From: Lates calcarifer
Lineage: Eukaryota > Chordata > Actinopteri > Centropomidae
Direction: 5' to 3'
Assembly: GCF_001640805.2 (NCBI RefSeq)
Contig: NC_066837.1
Span: 28,024,789 to 28,088,788 of the forward strand
DNA: 64,000 nt
The notes beneath the pieces are model-generated. The model did not search any database, was not told where the DNA came from, and was given only the letters and a program-made list of their open reading frames with translations. Shown one piece after another: positions 63,467-64,000 of the stretch (positions are counted from its first letter, which is position 1; each line of letters starts with the position of its first letter). The position numbers and the translations under genes were made by a program.

Positions 63467-64000
63467 GTAAGGACTGTCTGATTTACTAGCAATTTATATT
63501 TATAGTGTATAATGTTATATACTGCTCATTCATATGCTTTTTTGCACAAATGTATCTGTTTTGGAGGATTTCTTTTTGATGCTCAAGCAGGGTAGATACA
63601 GGTCACCAATTTAATGATCCCAAAACTGAATAGGATGCTGTGCAGCAAGACACAGCTGCTCACAATCTGAAATGGTCTAAACCCAACCTTGCAAGTTTGA
63701 GTTACTTGTACTTTACCTAAGTATTTCCAAATTATCCTACTTTATGCTTCTACTACACAATATTTACTTATTTAGGAGTTGAAGTTACCAGATACTTGTT
63801 GATGTTACATAGAGAGATATGGTAAGTTTATATCATACAACTGATTATCATAAATACAAATTAAATGCAGTGCATACCCACATGTTTACAGTCAGTGTGG
63901 CTGATTAGACTTGCTCAAGTTGGAGCTGTCCAAAGCCTTCCTGGATATTATGTGCCATCACCAAAGTCTGTACTAATACTAATTTAAAGACATCATCATG
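63467..64000 (+). other. Start of the next SorCS intron
   Basis: 534 bases after the donor gtaagg. AT-rich, with no exon or recognised repeat seen before the window ends. Confidence 0.8.

Noticed and set aside
1..64000. tRNA, rRNA, CRISPR arrays, operons, phage or bacterial features
   Set aside because: None was seen. The window is ordinary vertebrate intronic and exonic DNA, and the only tRNA-like signal is the decayed SINE-type repeat at 62009.

Overview
The window is teleost fish genomic DNA, most likely from a percomorph. Coding sequence is sparse and split by GT-AG introns. The non-coding part carries several interspersed repeats I recognise as abundant in percomorph genomes, together with hAT and Tc1 DNA-transposon remnants, an RTE-like retrotransposon tail and long (TG)n, (TA)n and homopolymer tracts. 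Nothing in it is bacterial, viral or plasmid-like.

Only one gene is clearly supported: part of a SorCS-family VPS10-domain sorting receptor on the + strand. Fifteen consecutive internal exons lie between 14055 and 63466, with consistent splice phases throughout, and together they encode about 560 residues. They cover most of the VPS10 ten-bladed propeller and the first eight cysteines of the 10CC module that closes it. The signal peptide, propeptide and first propeller strands should lie upstream of the window. The rest of 10CC, the PKD and leucine-rich regions, the transmembrane helix and the cytoplasmic tail should lie downstream. Residue patterns fit SORCS3 better than SORCS1 and clearly exclude SORCS2, although some stretches look SORCS1-like.

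Layout: 1-14054 is the 3' part of a long upstream intron holding an RTE-like tail, several teleost repeats and a poly-G tract. Two isolated exons follow (14055-14154 and 21764-21923), then a 21.7 kb intron with two hAT elements and a minus-strand coding-like remnant. Twelve exons are clustered at 43638-59069, and a last one lies at 63353-63466 after a repeat-rich 4.3 kb intron.

The most notable anomaly is in the exon at 21764-21923. It is 160 nt long, where its flanking splice phases and conserved protein require 159, and the extra base creates an immediate TAG stop. It is either a sequencing or assembly error or a real disabling allele. I found no previously undescribed biological system. 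The items worth checking are the frameshift, the antisense coding-like remnant, the two hAT elements with recognisable target-site duplications, and several intronic stretches that look like candidate conserved non-coding elements.
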